From NCBI RefSeq assembly GCF_026420865.1, contig NZ_JAPCWC010000003.1, positions 186,001 through 250,000 of the forward strand: 64,000 nucleotides of DNA, given 5' to 3'. The stretch is from Novosphingobium clariflavum (GTDB lineage Bacteria; Pseudomonadota; Alphaproteobacteria; Sphingomonadales; Sphingomonadaceae). Every line of letters starts with the position of its first letter. The stretch's first letter is position 1. The notes under the pieces were generated by a model. The model saw only the letters and a list, made by a program, of their open reading frames with translations, was not told the DNA's origin and made no database searches. Positions 43,211-51,168 of this stretch are shown here, piece by piece. Made by a program: the position numbers and the translations under genes.

Positions 43211-44548
43211 ATGGCAACGTCAACGCAAATTGGGGCAAGCGAAGGCCGGATCAGCGAACGGCGGCAACTGACCGCCGAGGAACAGGCGCTGCTGGACAGC
43301 GGCTCGCTGGCCGATACCGCGATCCAGGCCCGGCCGCGCGACTACTACCGTGCCATGCGCCACGGCGATCCGATCCATTATGACGAACGGCTCGGCTCCT
43401 GGCTGGTGACGCGGCACGAGGACATCTCGGCGGTCCAGTCGGACCCGGTGACCTTCTCGGTCAAGCACGGCTACTCCGAACAGCAGGCGCGCGGCATGCG
43501 CGAGGAGTTCCAGGCCTACCTCGAAGAGCATGGCGGCGGCTATTTCCCGGACGCGATCATGTCCGATCCGCCGTACCACACGCGCATCCGCAAGCTGATG
43601 GAGCAGGCCTTCACCGCCCACCGCGTGAAGGAACTGGAGCCGCGCATCACCGAAGTGGTGCGGGCCGTGATCGCCGATGTGGTGGCGCGCGGCGATGGCC
43701 GTTGCGACGCCGTGAAGGACATCGCCATTCCGCTGACCATCCGCGTGATCGTCGAGCAGCTCGGGCTCGATCAGGGCATGGAGGAGCAGATTTCGCGCTG
43801 GTCGGTCGCGGTCACCGCGCAGATCGGTGCGATGCAGAGCCGTGAAACGATGCTGGCCAATGCCGCGCAGATCGCCGAGCTTCAGCAATACCTGATCGCC
43901 AAGATGAAAGAGCGCGAGGCCAGCCCCTCGGAAGACATGCTTTCCGATCTGGTCCATGCCGAAGTCACCGGTGAGGATGGCGGCAAGGAGAAGCTGACTT
44001 TCGCAGAAGCCGTCTCGCTGGTGCGCGCCACGCTGATCGCGGGCAACGACACCACGGCGACCGCCATCGGCAACCTGTTCTACGTCCTCACCACGCGCCC
44101 CGGCATGGCCGAACTGCTGGAAAGCGTGGTGGACGACGAGCGGCAACTGGGCCGCTTCATCGAGGAGCACCTTCGCGCCGAGCCGCCGGTGCGGGCGCTC
44201 AGCCGCATGACCACGCGCGAGGTGACCGTGAACGGCACGAGGATCCCCGCCCACGCGCACATGCTGCTGGTCTACGGATCGGGCAACGACGACGAGACCG
44301 TGTTCCCCGAGCCGCGCAGGTTCGATCCCTCGCGGCCCAATCTCGGGCGCCATGTCGCCTTTGGCGGCGGTCCGCACCGCTGCATCGGCCTCGCGCTCGC
44401 GCGCATGGAAGTGAAGGTGGCGGCGCGCGAGATTGTACGGCAGATGAAGACCCTGCAGCTGGCGATCCCCGAAAGCGCGATCCGCTATCAGCCGAGCGTT
44501 GCCACGCGCACGATCGAATCGCTGCCGATCACCTTCGAGGCGCGCTGA
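43211..44548 (+). CDS. Cytochrome P450
   Basis: 445 residues of a soluble bacterial class I P450. The I-helix oxygen motif is AGNDTTA (about residues 276-282), the K-helix is EEHLRAEPP with E-x-x-R, and the heme loop is FGGGPHRCIGLALARME (Cys about 391). It is expected to hydroxylate a hydrophobic substrate with electrons from the adjacent ferredoxin. Its TGA stop overlaps the start of the next SDR by one base (TGATG), so the alcohol it forms may be oxidised by that SDR. Confidence 0.95.
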   Translation: MATSTQIGASEGRISERRQLTAEEQALLDSGSLADTAIQARPRDYYRAMRHGDPIHYDERLGSWLVTRHEDISAVQSDPVTFSVKHGYSEQQARGMREEFQAYLEEHGGGYFPDAIMSDPPYHTRIRKLMEQAFTAHRVKELEPRITEVVRAVIADVVARGDGRCDAVKDIAIPLTIRVIVEQLGLDQGMEEQISRWSVAVTAQIGAMQSRETMLANAAQIAELQQYLIAKMKEREASPSEDMLSDLVHAEVTGEDGGKEKLTFAEAVSLVRATLIAGNDTTATAIGNLFYVLTTRPGMAELLESVVDDERQLGRFIEEHLRAEPPVRALSRMTTREVTVNGTRIPAHAHMLLVYGSGNDDETVFPEPRRFDPSRPNLGRHVAFGGGPHRCIGLALARMEVKVAAREIVRQMKTLQLAIPESAIRYQPSVATRTIESLPITFEAR

Positions 44549-45423
44549 TGGCCGGGGAACTTGCCGGCAAAGTGGCCGTCGTCACCGGCGGCGCCAGCGG
44601 CATCGGCCGCGCCACGGCGGACCTGTTCGTTGCCGAGGGGGCGAAAGTCGTGATCGCCGATATTGCCGACGAGGCGGGCGAGGCCCTGGCGGCGAGGCTG
44701 GGCGCTTCGGCGGTCTACCAGCGCACCGACGTATCCGATCCGGCGGCGGTGGAGGCGATGATCGCGGCTGCCGTCTCCCGCTTCGGCGGGATCGACGTGC
44801 TGTTCAACAATGCGGGCATGTCCTGCGGCGCCTTCCCCAGCTTCCTCGACGATACGCTGGAGGATTTCGACCGGGTGATGCGGGTCAACGTGCTCGGGCC
44901 GATGCTCGCCACGCGCAATGCGGCGCGGATCATGGCGAGGCAGGGGCCGGATGGTCGCAAGGCCGGGGGCGTCATTCTCAACAACGCCTCCATCGCGGGA
45001 ACGCTCGCGGGCCATGCGATGATGACCTATCGCGCCTCCAAGGCGGCGCTGATCCAGTTCTCCAAGTCCTCCGCGATCGACCTGGCGCGCCACGGCATCC
45101 GGGTGAACTGCATCGTGCCCGGCCACGTGCGTACCGAACTGTCCTCGTTCGGCGAGAAGGGGGCCGAGACCGGGCTCGCCGCGCGGATCGAGGAGGGGGT
45201 CAACGCGGTCTACCTCTCCAACCAGCTGATCAAGCGGCGCGGCGAGCCGGAGGATGTCGCGCAAGTGGCGCTGTTCCTCGCCAGCGAGCGCTCCCGCCAC
45301 ATGACCGGCGCGGTGATCCCGGTCGAGGGCGGGGTGACGGTGGGCGATCCGGTCAACCACCTCGAGGAGATCTTCGAGGCCCGCGCCGCCGCCTTCGCCT
45401 CGGTGGAGCAGGTGCAAGGCTGA
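44548..45423 (+). CDS. SDR family oxidoreductase
   Basis: 291 residues. Motifs are TGGASGIG near residue 14, NNAGMS, the serine region LNNASIAG and catalytic YRASK. The C-terminal extension (VNHLEEIFEARAAAFASVEQVQG) is longer than usual and carries an amphipathic helix. Overlap with the P450 stop indicates coupled translation, so it is likely the alcohol dehydrogenase of the P450 product. It ends before a 231-base gap that separates the TonB receptor. Confidence 0.9.
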   Translation: MAGELAGKVAVVTGGASGIGRATADLFVAEGAKVVIADIADEAGEALAARLGASAVYQRTDVSDPAAVEAMIAAAVSRFGGIDVLFNNAGMSCGAFPSFLDDTLEDFDRVMRVNVLGPMLATRNAARIMARQGPDGRKAGGVILNNASIAGTLAGHAMMTYRASKAALIQFSKSSAIDLARHGIRVNCIVPGHVRTELSSFGEKGAETGLAARIEEGVNAVYLSNQLIKRRGEPEDVAQVALFLASERSRHMTGAVIPVEGGVTVGDPVNHLEEIFEARAAAFASVEQVQG

Positions 45424-45654
45424 TCGCCGCGGCCGGTGCCGCTCGCGGTCCCGGCCGGGGCGGGGGCACCCAGGCCGGTTTCCATGCGTTAGATCCGGGA
45501 TGGAGGCGAAAATCGTTGCGCAATTGCATCGGCTAACCTGAAAAACGCGGCCGGGCAGGGGCCGGATTGCGGTGCATGAAGTCATTGTAACGCAAATGTA
45601 ATCGCATGTTTCTAGCTGCGCCCCTCGGTTCAACCCTGAAGGGACTTTCCCCGC
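45424..45654 (+). promoter_or_regulatory. Upstream region of the TonB-dependent receptor
   Basis: AT-richer than its flanks. It contains the palindromes TTGCGCAA and GCAATTGC near 45516-45527 and two near-repeats GTAACGCAAAT and TGTAATCGCA close to 45590-45605. These may be operators or promoter parts for the receptor. The binding regulator is unknown. Confidence 0.3.
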
Positions 45655-47970
45655 GTGCGACATCTTTCCTGCCTTCGACCCGCCCTGCTGCTGGGCTCCG
45701 CGCTCGCCTCGTTCGGATTTGCCGATGCCGCGCTGGCACAGGACGGCGCCGCTGCCGCTCCGGAGGCCGACAACCAGGGCCTGGGCGAGATCGTCGTGAC
45801 GGCCGAGCGCCGCCAGGAAAACCTGCAGGATGTGCCGGTATCGGTCGGTGTCGTCTCGGGCGACCAGCTGCGCGGTTTCCAGGCCGCAGGTGACGATACG
45901 CTGGCGCTGGCGGGCCGCGTTCCGGGGCTCTACGCGGAAACCACCACGGGCCGCATCTTCCCGCGCTTCTACATTCGCGGTCTCGGCAATATCGACTTCT
46001 ACCTCGGCGCCTCGCAGCCGGTGTCGATCATCCAGGACGATGTCGTGCTGGAGCATGTCGTGCTCAAGTCCAACCCGGTCTACGACATGGACCAGGTGGA
46101 AGTGCTGCGCGGTCCGCAAGGCTCGCTGTTCGGGCGCAATACCACGGCAGGCATCATCAAGTTCGACACGATCAAGCCGACGACCGACCGCTGGACCGGC
46201 CGCGCCAGTGCCAGCTACGGCTCGTACAACACCGCCACCTTCGACGGCGGCGTCGGCGGCCCGCTGATCCAGGACGTGCTGGCGATCCGCGTCTCGGCGC
46301 TCTACCAGCGCCGCGACGACTGGATCGACAACACCTACAGCGGCCCCAGCGCCGACGGCACCGTCTCGCCCAAGAAGGACGCCATGGGCGGCTTCGAGGA
46401 GCGTGATGCCCGCGTGCAGCTGCTGCTGGCGCCGACCGGCAGCGGCTTCTCGATGCTCACCAGCTTCCACGCGCGCAAGTACGACGGCACCTCGACGATC
46501 TTCCACCGTGCGGCCTTCACCAAGGGCTCGAACGACGTGTCGGACGAACCGCGCAGCAAGATCGCGCTGGACGAGGCGCACAACAACCCGCAGGCCTATG
46601 ACACGTATGGTGCCTCCAGCCGCATCGCCATGGACTTCGGCCCGGTCACGCTGACCTCGATCACCGCCTGGGAATCGACCTCGGGCTACAGCCGCGGCGA
46701 TACCGACGGCGGCGCGGCGGCCGACTATCCGGTGAACGGCGTCGCCAACGGCTATGGCCAGTCGCAGGGCAATGTCCGCGATCTCGACCAGCTGACGCAG
46801 GAACTGCGCCTCGCCAGCAACGGCGACACCCGCTTCAAGTGGCAGGTCGGCGCGATGTGGTTCGATTCGCGCGACATCACCGATTTCTACCAGCGCGCCT
46901 ACTTCCTCACGACCGCCGCGCATAACCCCAACAACTGGGTGCGCCTGCGCAACGAGAACACCAGCTGGGCCTTCTTCGGCCAGGCCAGCTACGAACTGGT
47001 GGACGGCCTGACGCTGACTGCGGGCGGGCGCTACACCAACGACACCAAGAAGACCCGTCTGCTCAAGACGGCCAACACCATTGCCGGAGCCTCGACTTAT
47101 ACCGGCCGCCGCTACGTGCGCCTGTCGGACGAGAAGCCGAGCTGGGACGTCAGCCTGAACTACAAGGTCAATCCGGACGTCAGCGTCTATGCGCGCGTCG
47201 CCACCGGTTTCCGCGGACCGACCATCCAGGGCCGCTCCGCCGTGTTCAACTCCGACTTCACCACGGCGGATTCGGAAACGATCGTCTCGGGCGAAGCGGG
47301 CATCAAGACCCAGTTGTTCGACAACAAGGTGCGCTTCAACCTTTCGGGCTTTGCCTACCGGGTGAAGGACATCCAGCTCAACGGCAACGACGTCAACGGC
47401 AACGGCGTGTTGTTCAATGCCGACAAGGCTGAGGCCTACGGCATGGAAGCCGAACTGGAAGCGCGCCCGGTGCCCAACCTGACGCTGACCGCCGGTCTCA
47501 GCCTGCTGCATACCGAGATCAAGGACAAGAACGTCTACGCGCAGGTCTGCGCGCTCAACGGCGCGGTCGTCTGCACGGTCGAGGATCCGACGATCGTCAT
47601 CGCCGGCAAGGGCACTTTCGCGCAGATCGATGGCAATCCGCTACCCAACGCGCCGAAGTACACCGCCAATGTCGCCGCGCGCTACGACGTGCCGCTGGGC
47701 AACGGCGGCTCGCTCTTCGCGGCGACCGACTGGATGTTCCAGGGCTACACCAACTTCGTGCTCTACAAGACCAGGGAGTTCTACTCGAAGGGTGACTTCG
47801 AGGGCGGGGTGAAGATCGGCTACTCGGCCCCCGGCGGCCGCTACGAGATCGCCGCCTTTGCCCGCAACATCACCGGCGAGAAGAACCTCAAGGGGGTGAT
47901 CGAGAACTACATGGCCGCCGTGTTCAACGAACCGCGCGTGATCGGGGCATCGTTCTCGGGCAAGTTCTGA
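45655..47970 (+). CDS. TonB-dependent outer-membrane receptor
   Basis: 771 residues. A signal peptide (MRHLSCLRPALLLGSALASFGFADAALAQ) and a short Ala/Pro linker come first, then a TonB box GLGEIVVTAERR and plug domain (VYDMDQVEVLRGPQGSLFGRNTTAGIIKFDT), then a 22-strand barrel with a terminal Phe (SGKF). The start is GTG at 45655. Such receptors import scarce ligands; sphingomonads use many for catabolic substrates. Placement after the P450-SDR genes suggests that it imports the substrate of this locus, though siderophore uptake is a default alternative. A perfect terminator follows. Confidence 0.92.
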   Translation: MRHLSCLRPALLLGSALASFGFADAALAQDGAAAAPEADNQGLGEIVVTAERRQENLQDVPVSVGVVSGDQLRGFQAAGDDTLALAGRVPGLYAETTTGRIFPRFYIRGLGNIDFYLGASQPVSIIQDDVVLEHVVLKSNPVYDMDQVEVLRGPQGSLFGRNTTAGIIKFDTIKPTTDRWTGRASASYGSYNTATFDGGVGGPLIQDVLAIRVSALYQRRDDWIDNTYSGPSADGTVSPKKDAMGGFEERDARVQLLLAPTGSGFSMLTSFHARKYDGTSTIFHRAAFTKGSNDVSDEPRSKIALDEAHNNPQAYDTYGASSRIAMDFGPVTLTSITAWESTSGYSRGDTDGGAAADYPVNGVANGYGQSQGNVRDLDQLTQELRLASNGDTRFKWQVGAMWFDSRDITDFYQRAYFLTTAAHNPNNWVRLRNENTSWAFFGQASYELVDGLTLTAGGRYTNDTKKTRLLKTANTIAGASTYTGRRYVRLSDEKPSWDVSLNYKVNPDVSVYARVATGFRGPTIQGRSAVFNSDFTTADSETIVSGEAGIKTQLFDNKVRFNLSGFAYRVKDIQLNGNDVNGNGVLFNADKAEAYGMEAELEARPVPNLTLTAGLSLLHTEIKDKNVYAQVCALNGAVVCTVEDPTIVIAGKGTFAQIDGNPLPNAPKYTANVAARYDVPLGNGGSLFAATDWMFQGYTNFVLYKTREFYSKGDFEGGVKIGYSAPGGRYEIAAFARNITGEKNLKGVIENYMAAVFNEPRVIGASFSGKF

Positions 47971-47992
47971 TCCGGGAACATGAAGCAATGAG

Positions 47993-48020
47993 GGGCCGGG
48001 GGAAACTCCGGCCCTTTTTT
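47993..48020 (+). terminator. Rho-independent terminator of the TonB receptor
   Basis: GGGCCGG (47993-47999) pairs with CCGGCCC (48008-48014), followed by six T residues (48015-48020). It lies about 20 bases past the receptor stop codon. Confidence 0.85.
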
Positions 48021-48082
48021 CGTGCGCCTTTCCGGCCTTGCACGGGGCGGCTGGAATGCTTGTCTTAACCCTTGCTGCGCTA

Positions 48083-48173
48083 GAGCGTTTTTCAAACGCA
48101 GTGACTCGGAAAAACGCGGGGAACCAAGGGTCTTGAGCGTTTTTCAAACGCAGTGACTCGGAAAAACGCGGGG
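48083..48173. repeat. Two identical 39-bp repeats with internal inverted repeat
   Basis: Identical 39-base units at 48083-48121 and 48135-48173 are separated by 13 bases. Each starts GAGCGTTTTTC and ends GAAAAACGCGGGG; within each, GCGTTTTTC and GAAAAACGC form a perfect 9-bp stem (48085-48093 with 48109-48117 in the first). A 15-base direct repeat (GCAGGGCTCCAGGGC) follows at 48177 and 48194. The array resembles a small intergenic palindromic element. Confidence 0.75.
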
Positions 48174-48275
48174 GAAGCAGGGCTCCAGGGCTCGCAGGGC
48201 TCCAGGGCCGTTCCGCAAATTGACAGGATCGCGGGTGTAGCGGGTTTTCGCAAAGGTCGCAGGGTAGGACAATCG

Positions 48276-48791
48276 ATGATGTTTGGCGCACTTGCGTCAG
48301 CGGCGCTGGCGGCTTCGGCTACTGGGTCGGCAGTCAGTGACGCGCAGTTTCAGAATGCGGTGCTCGGCGTCCATAACCGGGAGCGCGCCGCGGTCAGTTC
48401 GCCGCCGCTGCGCTGGAGCGCGGATCTTGCCCGCGACGCGGCACGCTGGGCGGACTGGCTGGCGGCCGCCGGCATGCTGCAGCACGACGGTGCCAACCGC
48501 AGCGAGGGCGAGAACCTGTGGATGGGCACGCGCGGCGCCTACCGCGTGGAGGAAATGGTCGCGGGCTGGGCGAACGAGAAAGCCCTGCTGCGCCGCTTGC
48601 GCTCGTGGCAGGACAATTACCACCGCGTCGGCCACTATACCCAGATGATCTGGTCGGGCACCACGGCGGTCGGCTGCGCATTGTCGAAAGGGCGCAGTTT
48701 CGAGGTGCTGGTGTGCCGCTATGATCCGCCGGGCAATGTCTGGAACCAGAGCCCCTATCGCGCGCGGGCGGTTGTCGCCAGCGGGCGCTAG
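48276..48791 (+). CDS. CAP (SCP/PR-1) domain secreted protein
   Basis: 171 residues. A short signal peptide (MMFGALASAALAASATGSAVS) precedes a CAP domain with LGVHNRERAAV, the SEGENLWMG motif and GHYTQMIWSGTTAVGCAL, which hold the conserved His and Glu of the CAP cavity. Bacterial CAP proteins are exported; the biochemical role is mostly unknown. The ATG at 48276 starts just before the signal peptide; a start at 48153 would read back through the repeat region. Its 3' end overlaps the convergent hydrolase by four bases. Confidence 0.88.
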   Translation: MMFGALASAALAASATGSAVSDAQFQNAVLGVHNRERAAVSSPPLRWSADLARDAARWADWLAAAGMLQHDGANRSEGENLWMGTRGAYRVEEMVAGWANEKALLRRLRSWQDNYHRVGHYTQMIWSGTTAVGCALSKGRSFEVLVCRYDPPGNVWNQSPYRARAVVASGR

Positions 48792-49591
48792 GGGCGGGAC
48801 AGAAACGCCGCGATTTCTGCAGCCAGACCTTCCGGCATTTCCAGATTGAGCAGGTGACCGGCCCCGGCATGGTCGATGCGGGTCACGTCTTGCCCGGCGC
48901 TGGCGATCAGCTCCGCGATCAGGCGAAAGTCCTCGGTGTCGCGTTCGCCGGTGAGCAGCAGGGTCGGCACCGAGAGGGCGGTCAGGCGGTCCACGTCCGG
49001 CAGTTCGGGGCACTGGTCGTCCTGCACCCATTGCGTGCCCGGGAAGGCCTCTATCGATGTCTCGAGATGCGCGCCGGCCTCGGGAATCTCGCGGGTGCTG
49101 GCGAACAGCGGGTGGTTCCACCAGAGCTTGCGGGCACTGGCCATGTCGCCCGAGCGGGCGGCGCGGCCCATGGCTTTCCAGCGCTCGATCCAGTCCGCGC
49201 TCCATGACCAGCCGAGCATCAGCGGGCTGACCAGAACGAGCCGGCCCACGCGCCGCGGATGGTCGAGCGCGAAGTGCAGCGCATTGCCGCCGCCCATCGA
49301 CAGGCCGCACAGATCGGCGCGTTCCACCTCCAGCGCGTCCAGCAGCGCGAAGAGGTCGTCGGCATGGGAGAAGGCCGCGCCAGGCTCGGCGGGGGAGGCA
49401 CCGAAACCGCGTGCATCGTAGGCGATCAGCGGCCGGTCGGCGGGGAGGGCGGCGATCACCGCGTCCCAGTCCCGGCGCGAACCGCCGAAACCGTGGGCCA
49501 GCACCAGCGGTGTTTCCGATTTCCGGCCCGAACCTTCGCGCCGCCCGCCGACAAGCGTTCCGCCCGGCAATTCGACGCGAAAGTCCTGCAT
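48788..49591 (-). CDS. Alpha/beta hydrolase
   Basis: 267 residues. Visible features are VLAHGFGGSRRDWDAV (oxyanion HGF motif), the nucleophile elbow CGLSMGGGNAL (Ser about 115), the acid TGERDTEDF and the catalytic His in HAGAGHLLNLEMPEGL. It is probably an esterase or C-C hydrolase; the substrate is unknown. It lies eight bases downstream of a flavin reductase gene on the same strand, so the two probably share a transcript. The ATG at 49591 begins MQDFRVELPGG. Confidence 0.88.
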   Translation of the reverse strand: MQDFRVELPGGTLVGGRREGSGRKSETPLVLAHGFGGSRRDWDAVIAALPADRPLIAYDARGFGASPAEPGAAFSHADDLFALLDALEVERADLCGLSMGGGNALHFALDHPRRVGRLVLVSPLMLGWSWSADWIERWKAMGRAARSGDMASARKLWWNHPLFASTREIPEAGAHLETSIEAFPGTQWVQDDQCPELPDVDRLTALSVPTLLLTGERDTEDFRLIAELIASAGQDVTRIDHAGAGHLLNLEMPEGLAAEIAAFLSRP

Positions 49592-49599
49592 GGCGGCGC

Positions 49600-50091
49600 T
49601 TACATCCGCTCGGCGAAGCTGCCGTAGCGGCCGCGATGGAACAGCATGGGCTCGTCCTCGCGCACGGTTTCCATGCGCAGGATCTCGCCTAGCACGAACC
49701 AGTGGTCGCCCGCCTCGGTCACCGAATAGAGGCGGCATTCGATGGCGGCGATGGAATCGGCGATGATCGGCAGGTTATGCTCCGACACGGTATATTCCAC
49801 GCCCACGAACTTCTCCGCGCCCTTGGCGGTGACCGCGCGGCAGACCTCGCCCTGGTCGCTGGCCATCACGTTGACGCAGAAGTGGCCCGCCTTCTCGATC
49901 AGCGGCCAGGAGGTCGAGCGCTTGTCCGGGAAAAAGCCCACCAGCGGCGGATCGAGCGAGACCGAGGTGAACGAGCCCACCACCATGCCCGCCGGACGGT
50001 CCTCGTCCAGCGCGGTGATCACGCAGACCCCGGTGGGATAGCTGCCCAGAACCTTGCGGAATTCGGCCGGATCGATGGTCGTCGTGGTCAC
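49600..50091 (-). CDS. Flavin reductase family protein
   Basis: 163 residues of the flavin-reductase-like domain. The FMN site has FRKVLGSYPTGVCVITA, GSFTSVSLDPPLVGFFPDKRSTSWP and HFCVNVMASDQ, then AIECRLYSVTEAGDHWFVLGEI near the end. It supplies reduced flavin to a two-component monooxygenase, though no flavin-dependent partner is adjacent. The proposed start is GTG at 50091 (MTTTTIDP); no strong ribosome site is seen there. Upstream is a LysR gene on the same strand. Confidence 0.86.
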   Translation of the reverse strand: MTTTTIDPAEFRKVLGSYPTGVCVITALDEDRPAGMVVGSFTSVSLDPPLVGFFPDKRSTSWPLIEKAGHFCVNVMASDQGEVCRAVTAKGAEKFVGVEYTVSEHNLPIIADSIAAIECRLYSVTEAGDHWFVLGEILRMETVREDEPMLFHRGRYGSFAERM

Positions 50092-50119
50092 TGTGCGTGC
50101 TGTCCCTGAATAGTGCCAA

Positions 50120-51043
50120 TCATGGCGTGAGAACTCCCTCCATGCGCCTGACCGTTTCGTCAAGCCACTGCCGGAACGCCGTTACACGGGGGAGCTTGCG
50201 GATGTCTTGGTGGGTGACGAACCAGAAACTGCGCAATATCCGCTTTTCGGGCAGCACCGGCACCAGCCGGGCATCGCTTCCGGCCATGAAGCAGGGCAGC
50301 ACGCCAAGCCCGGCGCCGCTGGCGATCAGGCTCTGCTGCGCCGTGATGCTGGGCGAGCGCAGCGCGGCGCGAAGGCCGGTGTGGATCTCGTCCAGATAAC
50401 GCAGTTCCGGGGCGTAGATGAGGTCGGGGATATAGCCGACGAGGGCGTGGCCTTCGAGCAGGTCGGCGGGGCGGGCGGGGGTGCCGTGGCGATCGAGGTA
50501 GTCGCGGCTGCCGTAGAGCGCCAGCGTGTAATCCGCCAGCTTGTGCGCCACCAGCGGTCCGGTGCGCGGGCGCGAGAGCATCACCGCGACGTCCGCCTCG
50601 CGCCGTCCGGGGCTGAGGAACCCGCTGGAGGCGACAAGATCGATGGCAAGGCGCGGGTGCGCGGACTGGAAGGCGGGCAGATGGCGGGCAAGGAACCAGC
50701 AGCCGAACCCTTCCGAGGTGCTGATGCGCAGGGTGCCGGAAAGTCCGTCGCCCTGGTCGGCGCGCTCGCTGATCCGTCCGGCGGCGCTGGCCATGGCTTC
50801 CACCGAGGCCAGCAGCGCCTCGCCCGCTTCGGTGAGGTCCTGTCCGCTGCGGGTCTGTTCGAACAGGCGGGCGCCGAGGGCTGCTTCCAGGCGGCGCAGG
50901 CGGCGGCCCATCGTGGTGGGGTCGACGCCCAGCGCGCGCGCGGCAGCGGCCAGTTGCCCCGCCCGGGCGATGGCGAGGAAGGCCTGATAGTCGCTCCAGT
51001 CTATCGACGGCATCGGTAAGGCATCGTCACTGCGGGAAATCAT
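50120..51043 (-). CDS. LysR family transcriptional regulator
   Basis: 307 residues. The N-terminal winged helix (DYQAFLAIARAGQLAAAARALGVDPTTMGRRLRRLEAALGA) is of the atypical LysR branch with TTMGRR instead of the usual SQP/S. The effector domain has FGCWFLARHLPAFQSAHP and SGAGLGVLPCFMAG. It is divergent from mmsA over a 125-base gap, so it is the prime candidate for control of the valine pathway genes. It may also control the flavin reductase and hydrolase that follow it. Confidence 0.9.
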   Translation of the reverse strand: MISRSDDALPMPSIDWSDYQAFLAIARAGQLAAAARALGVDPTTMGRRLRRLEAALGARLFEQTRSGQDLTEAGEALLASVEAMASAAGRISERADQGDGLSGTLRISTSEGFGCWFLARHLPAFQSAHPRLAIDLVASSGFLSPGRREADVAVMLSRPRTGPLVAHKLADYTLALYGSRDYLDRHGTPARPADLLEGHALVGYIPDLIYAPELRYLDEIHTGLRAALRSPSITAQQSLIASGAGLGVLPCFMAGSDARLVPVLPEKRILRSFWFVTHQDIRKLPRVTAFRQWLDETVRRMEGVLTP

Positions 51044-51049
51044 CCTCAG

Positions 51050-51099
51050 GCCTGCAAATGTGCAGTTATCGATGGCGTATTTTCAGCTTGCCTGCAAAT
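51050..51099. promoter_or_regulatory. Candidate LysR binding sites upstream of mmsA
   Basis: A 14-base dyad CTGCA-AATG-TGCAG lies at 51052-51065, and the 10-mer GCCTGCAAAT occurs at 51050 and again at 51090. The region sits between the divergent LysR and mmsA genes, where a LysR regulator would bind. Assignment is by position and symmetry. Confidence 0.45.
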
Positions 51100-51168
51100 C
51101 GAGCCGGGACCACCTAGCCATTGAAGGGCGCGCATGTGCCCGAAGACAGAATTTCGAAAGGATGAGGA

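Noticed and set aside
44488..47511. A 1007-codon leftward open frame antisense to the SDR and TonB receptor
   Set aside because: It is the shadow of high-GC codon usage opposite the receptor; the rightward frame has signal peptide, TonB box and plug motifs.
48083..48173. A CRISPR array
   Set aside because: Only two repeats with a 13-base spacer and no cas genes; the units are palindromic intergenic repeats.
48153..48275. An N-terminal extension of the CAP protein
   Set aside because: It would read through the 39-bp repeat and hide the signal peptide that starts at 48276.
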